Shown: positions 13,626 to 25,682 of the stretch, piece after piece
How the letters are laid out: every line of letters begins with the position of its first letter
Numbering within the stretch: position 1 is the stretch's first letter
Source: Xiphophorus maculatus
Taxonomy: Eukaryota; Chordata; Actinopteri; Cyprinodontiformes; Poeciliidae
Reading direction: 5' to 3'
DNA: 64,000 bases
NCBI RefSeq assembly: GCF_002775205.1
Contig: NC_036464.1
Coordinates: 9,355,291 to 9,419,290 of the forward strand
Program-made: the position numbers and the translations under genes
The notes under the pieces: generated by a model
Databases searched by the model: none
Told to the model about the DNA's origin: nothing
What the model saw: the letters and a program-made list of their open reading frames with translations, nothing else

Positions 13626-15047
13626 ACTGAAATTTAAACCAGCAATCCAGCCAATGTGAAACAGCATGCTTCTCCTTTGATGATATCTAACACTGTTGTG
13701 ATTGTTCACTCATGCCATGTTCTACATAGCTGCATCTTAACTTGTTTTTAGATGCCATCATATTCATCAGCGATTATTTGGAAACTATAAAACCGATATG
13801 GGGCTCAAATAACCCATCCTCTAAGTGATAAACGATTAGAAGCCATTAAAGTCTGTGCATCTGCTGCATGTTCACCTGACTGGGCACACAGTGCGGCCGT
13901 TTCTTCACATTTTATGCCATCAGATGTGAACTGGAAAATATGAGGCTTCAGATGAAAGTGAAAGAAGGGACAATTCGGAGTATTCTTCTGGACAATTTAC
14001 TGATTTAACTCAACAGCACTCCAGTGACTTCAGTCCCGACTGAATCAGCATTAACACGGCAACGGCATGATCATTTGATTCATAATGAAGCGAGACGCTG
14101 AAACCCAGCTGCTGCTCCAAGAGTCATGTGCCATCTTCCTAAATGGAAGATATCAACATGAGGCGCATATGAAAACAGCAATGCTTCCGGACTGTCAAGC
14201 ATACTTATCACTCACTAATCTCTCAGTTGGTTTATGCCAAGCTGCCAAGGACATGTTCATTTAGATAACTGAATCAAAGCATGTTTCTCACAGAAAAAGA
14301 AGTCTCAACTCCATGACATGCTTTGGTGGAATAAGAGAAAAGCTTTTCTGTGTAGCCCTAATGGAAAATATTAAAAATTCCAGCACTTTTATTTATCAAA
14401 TTTAACAGATCATGATCACTCTCGTGTGTGACGGACTCCACAGCACTTTCCTTTTCATCCAGGCATAATCAGAAATATTTTAACTCTCAGACTTCAATGC
14501 CACCAACTTGAATAAAAAAGACCTGCTTTGTCAAGGTGGTAGTTGCCACATTTCTAATTTAATTCAATGATTAAAGGAGCTACATAGAAATAGGCCACAA
14601 AGGAAAATTAAGCTGAAACATAATTAGCAGAGTGTCACTGAAACAATCTGTTGCTGTCAGTTTTTATAACAACAAACTAGAAGTCTTGAGCAATAGAAAA
14701 GTTAATATTCACCAAGTCAAAATTTATGTTTTAAATGATCTCAGTTTTGTATCTTTTACTCTAATCTTGTCATCTTTAGTATGTGTATTTAAATTATCTT
14801 AAAATAAAAGTTTAGCTACACTGAAGTAGTTTTATGAATACTTGTATTTTTCACCTAGTATGGAATGACTGTGCAACATACAACTTCAGGGATTTTTAAA
14901 AGTGTGAATTGCACATTTTAAGTTATTGTGGATTTTATCCAATCCACAGGACTGAAATGATACAGAACCTTCTCACATACATCAATCAAAACACTAAAAC
15001 TCAGGCCAATAATTACACAAAAATAGGTTTAATATATGAAATTGTGC

Positions 15048-15291
15048 TTAAAAATATGATGGCGTGGGCATGCCGTGGTGGCGTAGGGGTTAGCGCGACC
15101 CGTATTTGGAGGCCTTGAGTCCTCGACGCGGCCGTCGCGGGTTCGACTCCCGGACCCGACGACATTTGCCGCACGTCTTCTCCCCTCTCCTTCCCCGTTT
15201 CCTGTCAGCCTACTATCATACAAGGGACACTAGAGCCCACAAAAGACCCCCTGAAGGGGTTAAAAATAAAAAATTAAAAATATGATAGCGT
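15048..15291 (+). mobile_element. tRNA-derived SINE, copy 1, with 18-bp target-site duplication
   Basis: The body (about 15066-15273) starts with a tRNA-like head. It has an A-box-like segment (TGGCGTAGGGGTTAGC) and a B-box (GGTTCGACTCC). The unrelated tail ends CCCCCTGAAGGGGT plus A-rich sequence. Flanking direct repeats at 15048-15065 and 15274-15291 differ at one base, so this is a complete insertion. It is about 95% identical by eye to copy 2. RNA polymerase III promoter function is inferred from the boxes. Confidence 0.92.
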
Positions 15292-15347
15292 AATATGCAT
15301 AAATCAAGAATTCATCTTATCATTAAAGATTATTTGGTCTCTGTGAT

Positions 15348-15566
15348 GGAAAATTACATAAAGGTCACATCTGCTAGTCATGTTATATGAATGATTGTGA
15401 ACTCTCACCAGAAGAACTATTTGGGTTACATGTAGAAGGTTGGAAGTTGTTTTCTACAGCTGCATCAGAACCAGACTGTCTCACCCTTTGTTGTGAATTC
15501 TTTATCTTTGGTATAAAACTCATGTGTTGTCTCTGCCTTGACGGAGCTTTTCACCCAGACCTGCAA
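15348..15566 (+). repeat. Dispersed repeat, copy A (also at 45087-45395), LTR-like
   Basis: About 200 bp match 45087-45311 in the same orientation, including ACTATTTGGGTT, GAAGTTGTTTTCTACAGCTG, AGAACCAGACTGTCTC and GGTATAAAACTCATGTGTTG. A TATAAAA box is present. The family is not recognised. A solo-LTR-like origin is suggested by the TATA box here and the polyadenylation hexamer in copy B. Confidence 0.7.
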
Positions 15567-15942
15567 GTTGCAGAGAAATTGTTTAATTTTTTAGCTAAGA
15601 TGTTTCTGTTGGTTTACTGGCCCTTCAGAAATGTATTTTGTCCACAATGAAGCTAGTTCAACATAGACGGAGTGCACCAATTAGGACCCAAAGCTCTGCT
15701 CTGACACAGGGATGTTCAGAATAAACAATGAAAACCATAGCTAGCCCGTCATATTAATTTATGCTTGACAATAAATTATTTCAGAAACATTTGTGATATT
15801 CATTTTGAGACCATTTTCAACTAACATAATGATAATGGCATAATAATGCAAGTACATCCTCTCAAAGATCAATAAATCTGTGATTTCTAATAAATACTTG
15901 ACACTGGAACTGGAAGACTTTAAATATCCAAAATAATTAAGC

Positions 15943-16184
15943 AAAACAACCAAAAACAGGGCGTGCCGTGGTGGCGTAGTGGTTAGCGCGACCCGTATTT
16001 GGAGGCCTTGAGTCCTCGACGCGGCCGTCGCGGGTTCAACTCCCAGACCCGACGACATTTGCCGCATGTCTTCCCCCCTCTCCTTCCCCGTTTCCTGTTA
16101 GCCTACTATCATATAAGGGACACTAGAGCCCACAAAAGACCCCCTGGAGGGGTAAAAAAAAAAAAGAAAAAACAACCAAAAACA
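15943..16184 (+). mobile_element. tRNA-derived SINE, copy 2, with 16-bp target-site duplication
   Basis: Same family as copy 1, with body about 15959-16168. The head carries TGGCGTAGTGGTTAGC and a B-box GGTTCAACTCC (one change from copy 1). The tail ends CCCCCTGGAGGGGT plus an A-rich run. Exact 16-bp direct repeats flank it at 15943-15958 and 16169-16184. Little divergence and an intact duplication point to a recent insertion. Confidence 0.93.
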
Positions 16185-16199
16185 ACAAATTAAATTAAA

Positions 16200-19100
16200 A
16201 TAAAACCTCTGCACAACCAAAACAATGAATAAAATTGAATATGAAGTCTCTTAAACAAAACTTCCCTCCAAAAAATTATCGACAGGAACAGACAGAAAAA
16301 ACAGGAAAAACTGCCATTTCAGACTTCATAAACAAAAAGTGCAAATGAACATGAAAACATGCAATGCTAATGCAAGAGAAACACTCAGCATCTCATTTGC
16401 TACTCCTAGCAGGACTCTCGTGTTATACTGTAGGAGACTATGTGCCTGCCAAGTACCTGACACAAGAGTTCAAGTACCTGATGGCAGAGTTCACTCCTCC
16501 TTCAGCTAAGGAAAAGAGAAGAGGAAGAGCCCGACAAAACTGATACAAAGCGTGAAGGCTTTTGTCATTCAGTGTGATAAAACAAGAGATAGGAAACAAA
16601 CAAGCAAGCATGCAAATGGAAATTATGGAGCTCATTTTAATTTATCATGCAGTTAATTGATTTATTGCTTACTGTGACAGGATTAACTATCAGAACACTA
16701 TACTAACGCTTAAGTGCAGTGATAGAAGAATAATGTTGAGGGTTCGTGTGAGGAGTAACAAAGACAGATCAACATCTTCAAGTCCTTCAACTTTACATAA
16801 AATTAAAGCCTAGATTGATAAAATTGAAAAATTATTGCAATAACTATATGGACTAAGCCAAAAATGTTAAATCTGTGACAAACAGTTCAGCTTTTTAAAA
16901 TTAACTACTTCAGAAAATGAGAAATTTGTTGATGTCTCAAAAAACAAAAAAGTGTGGTGAAACTTAAACTGGTAAAGAGACATTTATCTAAGTATTAAGA
17001 CTATGCATACATTTCGGTCAATGTATAATTTCTATCCTGTGTTGATTAGAGAAAAGTCAAAATGGAAAACTTTTGCACCCACCTCATAAAAGCTACATGT
17101 TGAATGTACCTATTCACTTGAAAATAGGCTAAAAGCATCATCACAAAAAATCCAAAGTGCTATTAGTTCAGTAAGCATGAGTGGACACAAAATTCCAACC
17201 GGAACTATGCAATGAGTAAAAACTTAATACATTGCCCAAAATTAAAAATACTCTGCCAATAAAAACTTAAAACCTAACTTCATGAAGAAAAGTCACAACA
17301 TTGCCAACCCCTTCCCCCAGGCATCTTTGTTTCTCAATGACCAGTGTATTTAACTTGCAAATTAAATTTTTGCATACACCAGCTCTGTTAATGGACTATT
17401 GGTTACTGCAGAAAGCCAGCTACTTATGAAAGTGTTGGGTACAGTCACAATCAACAGATGGTGAGTACTGCCCACCCTTCCGCCCCCCCCAAGGCAACAC
17501 TAAAACTGAGCTTGTGAAATCTGTCACAATCCATGGTGGTAAACGTCTCGCAGTTCCTGCAAATGCTAATGGAGCTCATGTGAGGTCCAGAATTGGACCT
17601 CGCATAAATAGAGTCCAATTTAAAAACTGACACCAACAATTTCTTAATCCTGTGGGGGACAAAGAGATTTCTTTTTTCTGGCCTGCAGACAGAAACTTGC
17701 ACATAAGTAAAGAAGAAACCATTGACATTCAGACTGCCATTGTGTCTGTCCCTTCTGAGAGTCGCTCCCCCAAAACACATTCCATCACAGGCCTGGATAA
17801 CACCTGCCATTGATGGCAAACGTTAGCTCTCATTATACCAGAGTATGTGGATGACGTTAATTATGTTGTCCTGCTATTGAGCAAAATGAATTTAAACACG
17901 TAGGGGTGCTCATATTGGACAACTTAATGACCTCCACTCAGTCGGAATTGAACTTCAAAAGTGGCTTTGAAAGCATTAAGAGGGGAGTAATGATGTGGCT
18001 TTATTTTATTTAACAAGTCAAAAAAAGAAAAAAAAAAACATTGCTTTGCATAAACTACCCAATCTTTGTTTAACCCTGAATGTACTGACAGATGCTGACA
18101 CTACAGCCATGCAGGAGATCATTCACTGCTGGGTTTTTTTGAAGGCCTCAGAGGTTTGTTGGAGAACACTGGTGATTAAGCCACAAATTTCTAGCATACG
18201 TTCACATCGGCCCAGCTTAGTCTGCTTTAATCAAACTGGAGAATTTGGTAAGGTGTGAAAGCCCAATCAAGCTGTACTGTGGACCAGAAAAGCGAACTTT
18301 GGTCCACCTAAAAACCTTGGTCTTGGTTCAGTTGAAGTGAACTCTGGTGCAGTTTGAATGCAGACTTGAATGCCAAGAGGACAGGCGACCGCTCCAAAAG
18401 CAGGTAGTGGATTCCAGCACAAGGCATTCTGGGTAAACACAACCAAAACAAAAATGGAGAAAGAAATGGCTTGTGGTCTTTTGTCAAAAATAAGAGATGG
18501 CGTACAATTGTGAAAATCATATACCACTTAATTTTTGTTTTCATTTCCTTAGAGAGGAAGTTGCGCTCAGGGTTTGTGTTGTTTCCATTTTAATATAAAA
18601 AAAATGTAAACCTTAATCCTCTTTCAACTTCACAATAACCAATGGTGTGGTGTTGGTCTGTCACATAACATTCTATATAATGTCTCATTTTCCCCTATCC
18701 GATCTGGTTAATGTTAGTTTCAGTGAAAAAGTAGAGGATGAAAATCAAACATTTCCTGGCTGTTTAAAAGAAATGCATTTAAATAACAGAACCAAAAACT
18801 TGAGAAGCTCAGAAGCAACTTTTAGCAAGGTCTTTCTCCTTAATTAGCTTACAGAGCTTTGGTCTGTTCACAGACTTCATTAGAGAAGGCAAGGTGCTTT
18901 AATTCTATAAAGCTCAGACTCTTCAAACAATCAGCAGCTACAGGCTCCTCCTAAAGCCCATCGGAGCCGGCTAAAACTAAAATTACTGATGCCCTCAAAG
19001 AAGGATGAGGCTAAAAGAAGATAGGGTTTTTAGGTATCTGTTTCCTCAGTTTGTAATTCAGGCTGATTAAGAAACACCAACTAATAATACCATTGGAAGC

Positions 19101-22100
19101 TCAGCTTTAGAACACCAAGACGTAGTTTTGGATAGAATTGCCTGTAGAATTGCTGGAAAAACCAATTAAAGTAGCAGTTGACTGAGAAAGATTTTCACAA
19201 AGATTTAGCAGGCTGGCAAGTCCTGGGGATTGTCTTACTAATCAAGAGGTTATGACCTTTGTGGAAGAAAAAAAAAAAAAACAATCCAAAAAACTTTCTA
19301 CATCACCACCAAAAGGTCAGACTGAGCACCCCTGATAAAAAAAGTGTTGAAAAACACCTTTTTATATTTTTATTTTAATTGCAGTACCATAATCTCACAC
19401 TGAGAAACAGAAAAATAAAAATGTATTCAGTTGGAGGAAAAAAAAATTCTTTGCACATTGTTGATGCAAATTCCTGGGTTCTCTATGCTCTCTTCTGATT
19501 TTTTTTTACAGATTACAGGAAATTGTGTCAATAATACTCCCACTCGACTAAATAAAAGGTTCTCAAATTAAAGGTTGGGTTTAATTTTTAGTGCAAAATT
19601 TTGCTCCAACAAACATTTTTGTGTTTTTTATACATCTGTGCCAGGGTGCAAATAAATTTGCTTAAGCTTGCATTTTCAACTGAGGAACAGAAGAATGGAG
19701 ACTTGTAAATTACAGCAAAGCAGTTGGAACAAATAGAAGCATAAAAATATATTACTTGTAGAAATGTTGAAGGTGAACATAATCATGATTTCTGCTAGAA
19801 GATAATGAAGCTAAATTTACACTAAAAACCTACAGACAGTAAATGGAACAAGAGACAAGTTTACTCATTAAAGTGGCAGAAACAAGTGCAGATGCAGACT
19901 TTTAATCTGATGTTGTGGAAGAACAGATTAAACTTAAAAGACGTATCGAACATGTGTGAAGGCAAACAGCAGAGAGTTGAGAAACTAAGTGTTAGCCAAG
20001 GTCCTGAGTTGTACCTGTGCTCATAACATGATGCATTATGATAAAAACTGCCTTGATCCTCAACTTTTAATCTATTTTGCCATTTTGGAAGCAAACCGAT
20101 ACAACAAAATGAAAGTTTATTTGATTGCATAGGTCCATCCAATTCAAGACGAAGCACTTCATATGCAGAGTCCGTCCACAGGTGCTTCATATGTTTATGT
20201 TACTAATTAATGGTTTCGAACAGATAATCTCTTCCTATGAAAAGTTACGTGGCATGATAAACAATTAATACATGGCACTGCTGGCTTCTAGCGTTATGCA
20301 GATAAGTGAAGCAGCAGAAGATGTGCAAAAAAGCCATACAAAAGCAAAAGCCTTTTGTCAAAATCGAACAGCAAGCACAACAACAACATGTTGAAAAACC
20401 AAAATATAAGAAATGCTGCTAGCAGCTTCTTTAAAAGGTAAAATGAGCTGATAAACTGACAATGCCAGTACTGTATTAGTAGAAATAAATGCAATAAAGA
20501 GATTTACTAAGCTGGAATTGAAACAACTTTACTGTAGTAAAAATGTGAAGCAGAGCAAACCCACAATTATAAAGCTATACATTTACAGACATTTATTTGA
20601 CATGTAGGAGCTAAAATGTTCACCTAACCCTAGACCTTGCAAGACTGTCTTTGATGCTTGACTCATAAATGCTACGAGTTCATCCTGCAAGTTAGATTTT
20701 AAAAAAAAAGCTAAAAATGTATGCAGTCCTAGGAAAACAATGTGCTTTCACATTCAAGCACATTCTGAGATATCAGGACATAAAGATGTATTTATGAAGT
20801 TTTACAATGATTGAAAACAAACCTCAAATGTAACATGAACAATAGATACAGATCTATCATTTTTTATACAGAGATGAAGGGAAAACCACACACTTGATGC
20901 CAAGCAGCAAATAGCTGGGTGATGATTTCCTCTGATCTTCAGGCCTAAAGCATGTCAACACAATCAATGTTAGGGTGGAAAGACATCAGCAATAAATTTA
21001 AAGAGCTTCTGATTGTGTATAATCAATCTGAAAAGTGTTATAAGGTATAAAGGTTTATGATGATTTTTGCTATATTAGAATTACATTTATATGCATTTAT
21101 AACAAGGACACTGTAAAACAATTTGTAGAACTTAAATAATGTAACACTAAAAGGCATCATTTTACATTGCAGTGGGTCTTTGCTTTATCCAGTGTGCTTC
21201 AAATTTTTGCTGTGATATTATGTTTCTTTTAGTTCTCATTTTGACTGCTTGTATGTTTTCGTGCATTGTCAATCTAAACAGCAACACACCCAAAGCCATA
21301 AACAGAGACTGCAAACAATTGCCTTCTATATCTAGTTTAACATGACTGATGAGATCGTTAGACGGGAAACTCCAGAAACAGCGATCTTTTAGAGTAGCAA
21401 CTAAATGTGCTGTTTTACAAGAAAATGTTCATACTATATTTATTAAAATGCGACTCCCATTTGAATGCAATTTGCTTACTTATTTTCATAGTTCTCCAGC
21501 ATTTCTGAAAGATTTGTAATGCTCCTTGTTTGATTTGAAACCACTCAGATGTTTCTTGAAGCAAATGAAACTACAGAAAACATGGTAGGGTTTCGTTTAT
21601 CAATAAGAAACCAATTTTCAAATAGATTACAACCAAGCTCTGGACCAATTTATCCACCAAAGTAAGCGCTAAGCCTAATTTCAGAACATCGAGAAAACAT
21701 AAGTGAACCATTAATTGAAGCTATACCACAAAGCGGCAGAATGATCCCAGTCAGTTTAAAGATTTACCCCATCAGCAGTTAAGCAACGACACATGTGACC
21801 AGCTCACGTTCAGATGCTTCTGAAGGAGGAGGTAAACAAATTATCCAGTTATGTAGCATCAATGACGAAGTGAATTAGAGTTGGAAGCTCAGTGGGAGGT
21901 CACACAGTAATGATTTAAAGATTGAAGACCGGACAGTGGTGATGCTTCATTATTTGGTGTAAGAACTTCCTTTAACAAAACTGTGTCCAACAAAGGCTTC
22001 TTTCTATTTTTAGTAACACACAAATCAAGTTTCTGAATTCAGCCACCTTAAAATTAACAACTTAACATTGTAGATCAACAGCAAACACATTAAATACAAT

Positions 22101-23100
22101 ACCTGCTTTTACATCCATTACTGCAAGCAGTTGTATAATCACTTCTACCAAAAAAAAAGGAATCATTAAAATCTCAAAATAACCGATGTGGTGAACTAAC
22201 CAGAACTGAGCCGACCCCATGCAGGCACATCAGACAATCACGCTACTTCAAATGTTATCCATTAAATTTTTTCCCCTAATTGTACAATTTATAAAAGTTG
22301 CTCATCTTCTTGGTTTTCACACATTTTACACACAGATGGCAAGAATGCTTACATAATATCCAAGGGAAATTGGGAAACGATTTCACATCTTTTTTTTTCA
22401 TCCCTGCTCAGATTGTACTGCAGCAATATGTGATTTTTTTTCTGATTCAAGGCCAGATCTGCATCCTTCATGCTTGAGCAGCAGACAAGAGGGCTGATTG
22501 CACTGCATTGCTCCTGCAATTTACAATATTTAAGGGGGTCAGCAAGTCAAGGAAAAGAGCAGAATAAACTGGGTCTACTGCATGTTACAAGCACCTGGGT
22601 GTTGTCATTGACAAGTAGACATTCAGTAAAAAAAAATTCAGATTGATGTGCTTTTTTGCTGATGCCAAGATAGAACGTCCTCTGCAAATTAAGTCAATTA
22701 GGTACATGTCAGAACAGAAATTAATTTCTGATTAAAGTCTGAAATGTTCAGTCAAAATTATACCAGAAGCTTGATTACTACAAAATGGGTGTTCAAAGCA
22801 TGACTTTCTAAAATAAAGTTAACCAAATATTAAATGGATGTTTGTGCACATCTGACATAACTGTATAATAAGCCATAACATAAAAAGACTGTCTACTATA
22901 TCAACGGAGATGAGTTCTGTATTATGAGTAGATTACAGATTTGTGATAGGGGACTAAAGAGGAAGCTTAAAAAACCCCAAAACCTTTGACTACCTGCTTC
23001 TGATAATGTGCCAGATGTAGAAGCAAAGCCTGACCGAGTAGATGAGACATCTGAGAAAACTGACTCAATTTTCTTCATTTTCCAAGTTAAAAGCTGAACC
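16200..23100. other. Gene-free stretch downstream of the kinesin gene
   Basis: No supported exon. Composition is AT-rich throughout with A- and T-runs. A MITE-like block lies at 18190-18560. Everything else looks like ordinary intergenic sequence. The short open frame at 22896-23102 is discussed among rejected items. Confidence 0.4.
18190..18560. mobile_element. MITE-like repeat
   Basis: The run CTGTACTGTGGACCAGAAAA, GCGAACTTTGGTCCACC and GTGAACTCTGGTGCAGTTTG resembles a non-autonomous fish DNA transposon with GGTCC-rich ends. Boundaries are unclear and recognition is from memory. Confidence 0.4.
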
Positions 23101-23155
23101 AAGAGCTTATTTCTGATACAAAAGTAAACAAAATAGAGCAGAAATAGGTTTAACT

Positions 23156-23161
23156 TTTATT
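23156..23161 (-). terminator. Candidate polyadenylation signal of the kinesin gene
   Basis: AATAAA on the minus strand, about 365 nt after the kinesin stop codon at 23526. It is the best-placed canonical hexamer downstream. Its use is inferred from distance only. Confidence 0.4.
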
Positions 23162-23525
23162 TCAAATATTCAAAACTTTAAACACAATGCAGTAGCAGAA
23201 CATTAATAATTTCAATTTTAGTAAAAAAAAAAAAAAAATACAAATTACCTGTTAGAAGTTTAATTCTCAATACCAAAATGTGAAACCTTAATTATCTAAA
23301 GCATAACTAAACCAAACAGACCAGTGAAGATTATAAAAAATATTGGGTGTTTTAAAGATAAAATTCAGAGTGAAAAAGGCATGTGACAATATGACAAAAA
23401 TTAAAGCACTGTCATTTAATAGAGAAGTCATCCTTTAAAGTGTCTGGTTAAAATGCACTTTTTGCCACTGCTCCCAGTGAGAGTTTTCAAGCTGGGCTGT
23501 TCATTACAGACTGTTTAGTCCTTGA

Positions 23526-25682
23526 TCAGACATTTGACAAGTGATTAATCAGGCAGGTGGCCTCTGTGGAGCAACTGAAAGTTAATTTCCACACTTCTGT
23601 GTGCGGAGATGAATTGAAAGGATGTTCAGACAGGGTATCTAGCTTCATCATGCTTTCAGGGTGGCCTTTGGCCCTTGCTTTTGCAACGATTACATCCACC
23701 ATGACAGATCCGCCGCTGTCTTCATCGTGCATCAGTACACAGCGCACATCTGAGCAACGACAAAGAGCTAAGACATCAAACTGAGAAAATATTGCTTTTG
23801 GAAACACAACATCCTCCTTTGCCAGACCAAAATGGGTATCTGTGAGAAAGAACTGGGCCATTTGTTCACTATGAATGTGGCAACTCAGGTGCACAGCCAC
23901 ACTGGTGTACATCAATAGCTGCAACTCTCCAAGAGCGACTGTCGCTTGATCAATATTACAGTGAATAAGATAAAGCAGATCAATGAGACTTTTCTGAAAT
24001 CGACAGTAAAGCCTTAAACCAGAGTCCAGCTGCATGTCGGGTACATAGACCTTACAGTCTAGGGACAATTCCATCAAGTTGTCATGAAGCAATTGGTACT
24101 GATGGAGCCTGCTGTCCCCAGAACAGACAGCACTTAGTATGGCCCAGCACAGCTCTTTGGTTTGCTTCTGGCAGTAGGTATAAACACCCAGGATGCTTTC
24201 CTCTGTAGTGCCTATTAAACGTAAACTTTGGCCAGCAAAGCCTATCAGTACATCCCTCAGCTGCAACAAAGGGAGGTGATGGAACAAGACCAGAGCCTCA
24301 GAGTTGGCAGTCAGTGTGTAGAGATCCGTTTTCGTCACAATCAAGAGGCCAGGCTTTGGATCAGGTTGGCTACATTTGGCTACATTCAACCAGTGAAGTG
24401 CTATGATCCTCTGGGAGGAAGGCACTGAACAAGAGACTGACTGTACAACACCCATCAGATCTCCCAGTGGCAGAGTCTGTAGCTTCAGAAGTGGATTAGG
24501 AAATGTTATCAATGTCTGAATGCAATCAACAGTTTCTGCCTGATCTACAGCTTCAGTTGCTTGGATGACATCCGTCTTGCAACCATTGCTGTAAGACAGA
24601 GGGCTTCTTTTTTTTGGCATCAAAGGCTCTGAAATAACTTCATCTTGTTTTATTTGAAAATTATTCCCATCTTGCTTTTCTGGTGACTGCAAATCTCTCT
24701 TGCAGAAATCCCTAGACACTTCCAGCACATCACCTTCCACTTTTTCTGTCACGCTTTGCCTTAGTGTCAGGGTTGAGGGTTGTGTGTTGTTGGAATTATT
24801 GAAGTCCTGAATCATAAGAGCTGTCTCTTTGGGCTGAAGGGGATGAGATGTATCCATTTGGATGTACTGTATCAGGGGCAGAGCTTTCACAACAGAGAAA
24901 ATGGGACTCTTACTGATAAGCGAAAAAGCAAAGCTCCCTCCGACCATGAAGATATGACTGTCCTTCATTATAGACAGAACATGGCTAGACAAGCAGGCAC
25001 CAACAGGTTGTAATTTTGCAGTTGTCAGCTGGTGCAAAAGTGCAGGAGATCTCCAAAGTAGTCTGTGTGCATCACGAACAATACAGGACACTTTTCTAAA
25101 CAAAGAGCCTAGCCCTAATTTTCTAACTTCTGCAACTCCTTTGATCTCCTTCAAACTTCCAGCTTCCTCCATCTCACCACAACTCTGCTGGTGCTGGAAA
25201 GCAGTGTCTTTGAGTGGACAGCAGGCCACCTGCCTACTAAGTGGTTTTCTGTTGAACTGAGAATAAGTGCTGGTCTGTGGGAGGACCAAAAAGGAGCTTC
25301 TTCCTCCACTACTTTGCAGGTGGGACATGCTGCCTAATGAGTTCCCACCAGAGCTGGGTCTCCCCTTATAGGAGTCTGCGTCGACACCTTGGATCTCATT
25401 AGCATTCCCTTCTGGCTTCATGCCACATCCATCACCGGGGCCCAGGACACATGTCTGTTGGAGGCTGCCATCCCCTGATGAAACTTCCTCTGTCTCACAA
25501 CTTGCAATACCAGCTCCACTCCAAGACGTCCTCTGCGGGCTCTCAGACACGAGTCCTGGCCCTGATTTATGACACAAGTCCCTCTCCTGCTCCTGGCCAT
25601 CCCAGATGCTTCCTTGACCCTGAAGTGCATCTCTGCCCGACTGGAAAACTGTTCGAGGGACGGGGTCTCTTTCAGGATTGGC
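23526..25682 (-). CDS. Terminal 719-codon exon of the kinesin gene: long tail with two PH-like modules
   Basis: This exon encodes residues 619-1336 and the stop at 23526-23528. It begins after a pyrimidine-rich acceptor ending in CTAG, with Ala-Asn-Pro-Glu-Arg, in phase with the 85 nt exon at 27535-27619. The first 150 residues are Ser/Gly/Gln-rich and low in complexity. Residues about 800-895 form a hydrophobic block around [10 protein letters not shown] and [14 protein letters not shown]. Residues about 1038-1138 have a PH-like pattern: [12 protein letters not shown], then [17 protein letters not shown], then an amphipathic helix. Residues about 1223-1336 repeat the pattern: [40 protein letters not shown] and a final helix. 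From memory this resembles the PH-like C-termini of STK11IP and Nischarin; that match is inference. No ATG is needed here, because the frame stays open upstream to the acceptor. A minus-strand AATAAA lies downstream at 23156-23161. Confidence 0.85.
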   Translation of the reverse strand, partial: ANPERDPVPRTVFQSGRDALQGQGSIWDGQEQERDLCHKSGPGLVSESPQRTSWSGAGIASCETEEVSSGDGSLQQTCVLGPGDGCGMKPEGNANEIQGVDADSYKGRPSSGGNSLGSMSHLQSSGGRSSFLVLPQTSTYSQFNRKPLSRQVACCPLKDTAFQHQQSCGEMEEAGSLKEIKGVAEVRKLGLGSLFRKVSCIVRDAHRLLWRSPALLHQLTTAKLQPVGACLSSHVLSIMKDSHIFMVGGSFAFSLISKSPIFSVVKALPLIQYIQMDTSHPLQPKETALMIQDFNNSNNTQPSTLTLRQSVTEKVEGDVLEVSRDFCKRDLQSPEKQDGNNFQIKQDEVISEPLMPKKRSPLSYSNGCKTDVIQATEAVDQAETVDCIQTLITFPNPLLKLQTLPLGDLMGVVQSVSCSVPSSQRIIALHWLNVAKCSQPDPKPGLLIVTKTDLYTLTANSEALVLFHHLPLLQLRDVLIGFAGQSLRLIGTTEESILGVYTYCQKQTKELCWAILSAVCSGDSRLHQYQLLHDNLMELSLDCKVYVPDMQLDSGLRLYCRFQKSLIDLLYLIHCNIDQATVALGELQLLMYTSVAVHLSCHIHSEQMAQFFLTDTHFGLAKEDVVFPKAIFSQFDVLALCRCSDVRCVLMHDEDSGGSVMVDVIVAKARAKGHPESMMKLDTLSEHPFNSSPHTEVWKLTFSCSTEATCLINHLSNV

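Noticed and set aside
15066-15160. tRNA gene in the SINE head
   Set aside because: A- and B-box-like segments are present, but the arms do not fold into a clean cloverleaf with an anticodon loop. The unit repeats at 15959 as part of a SINE, so it is not a functional tRNA gene.
22896-23102. Minus-strand open frame with a protein-like stretch (KIESVFSDVSSTRSGFAS) and a possible GTAGTC donor
   Set aside because: It lies beyond the kinesin stop and near its likely polyadenylation site. I found no matching neighbouring exon and no family similarity. It could be an alternative 3' exon, but support is too thin.
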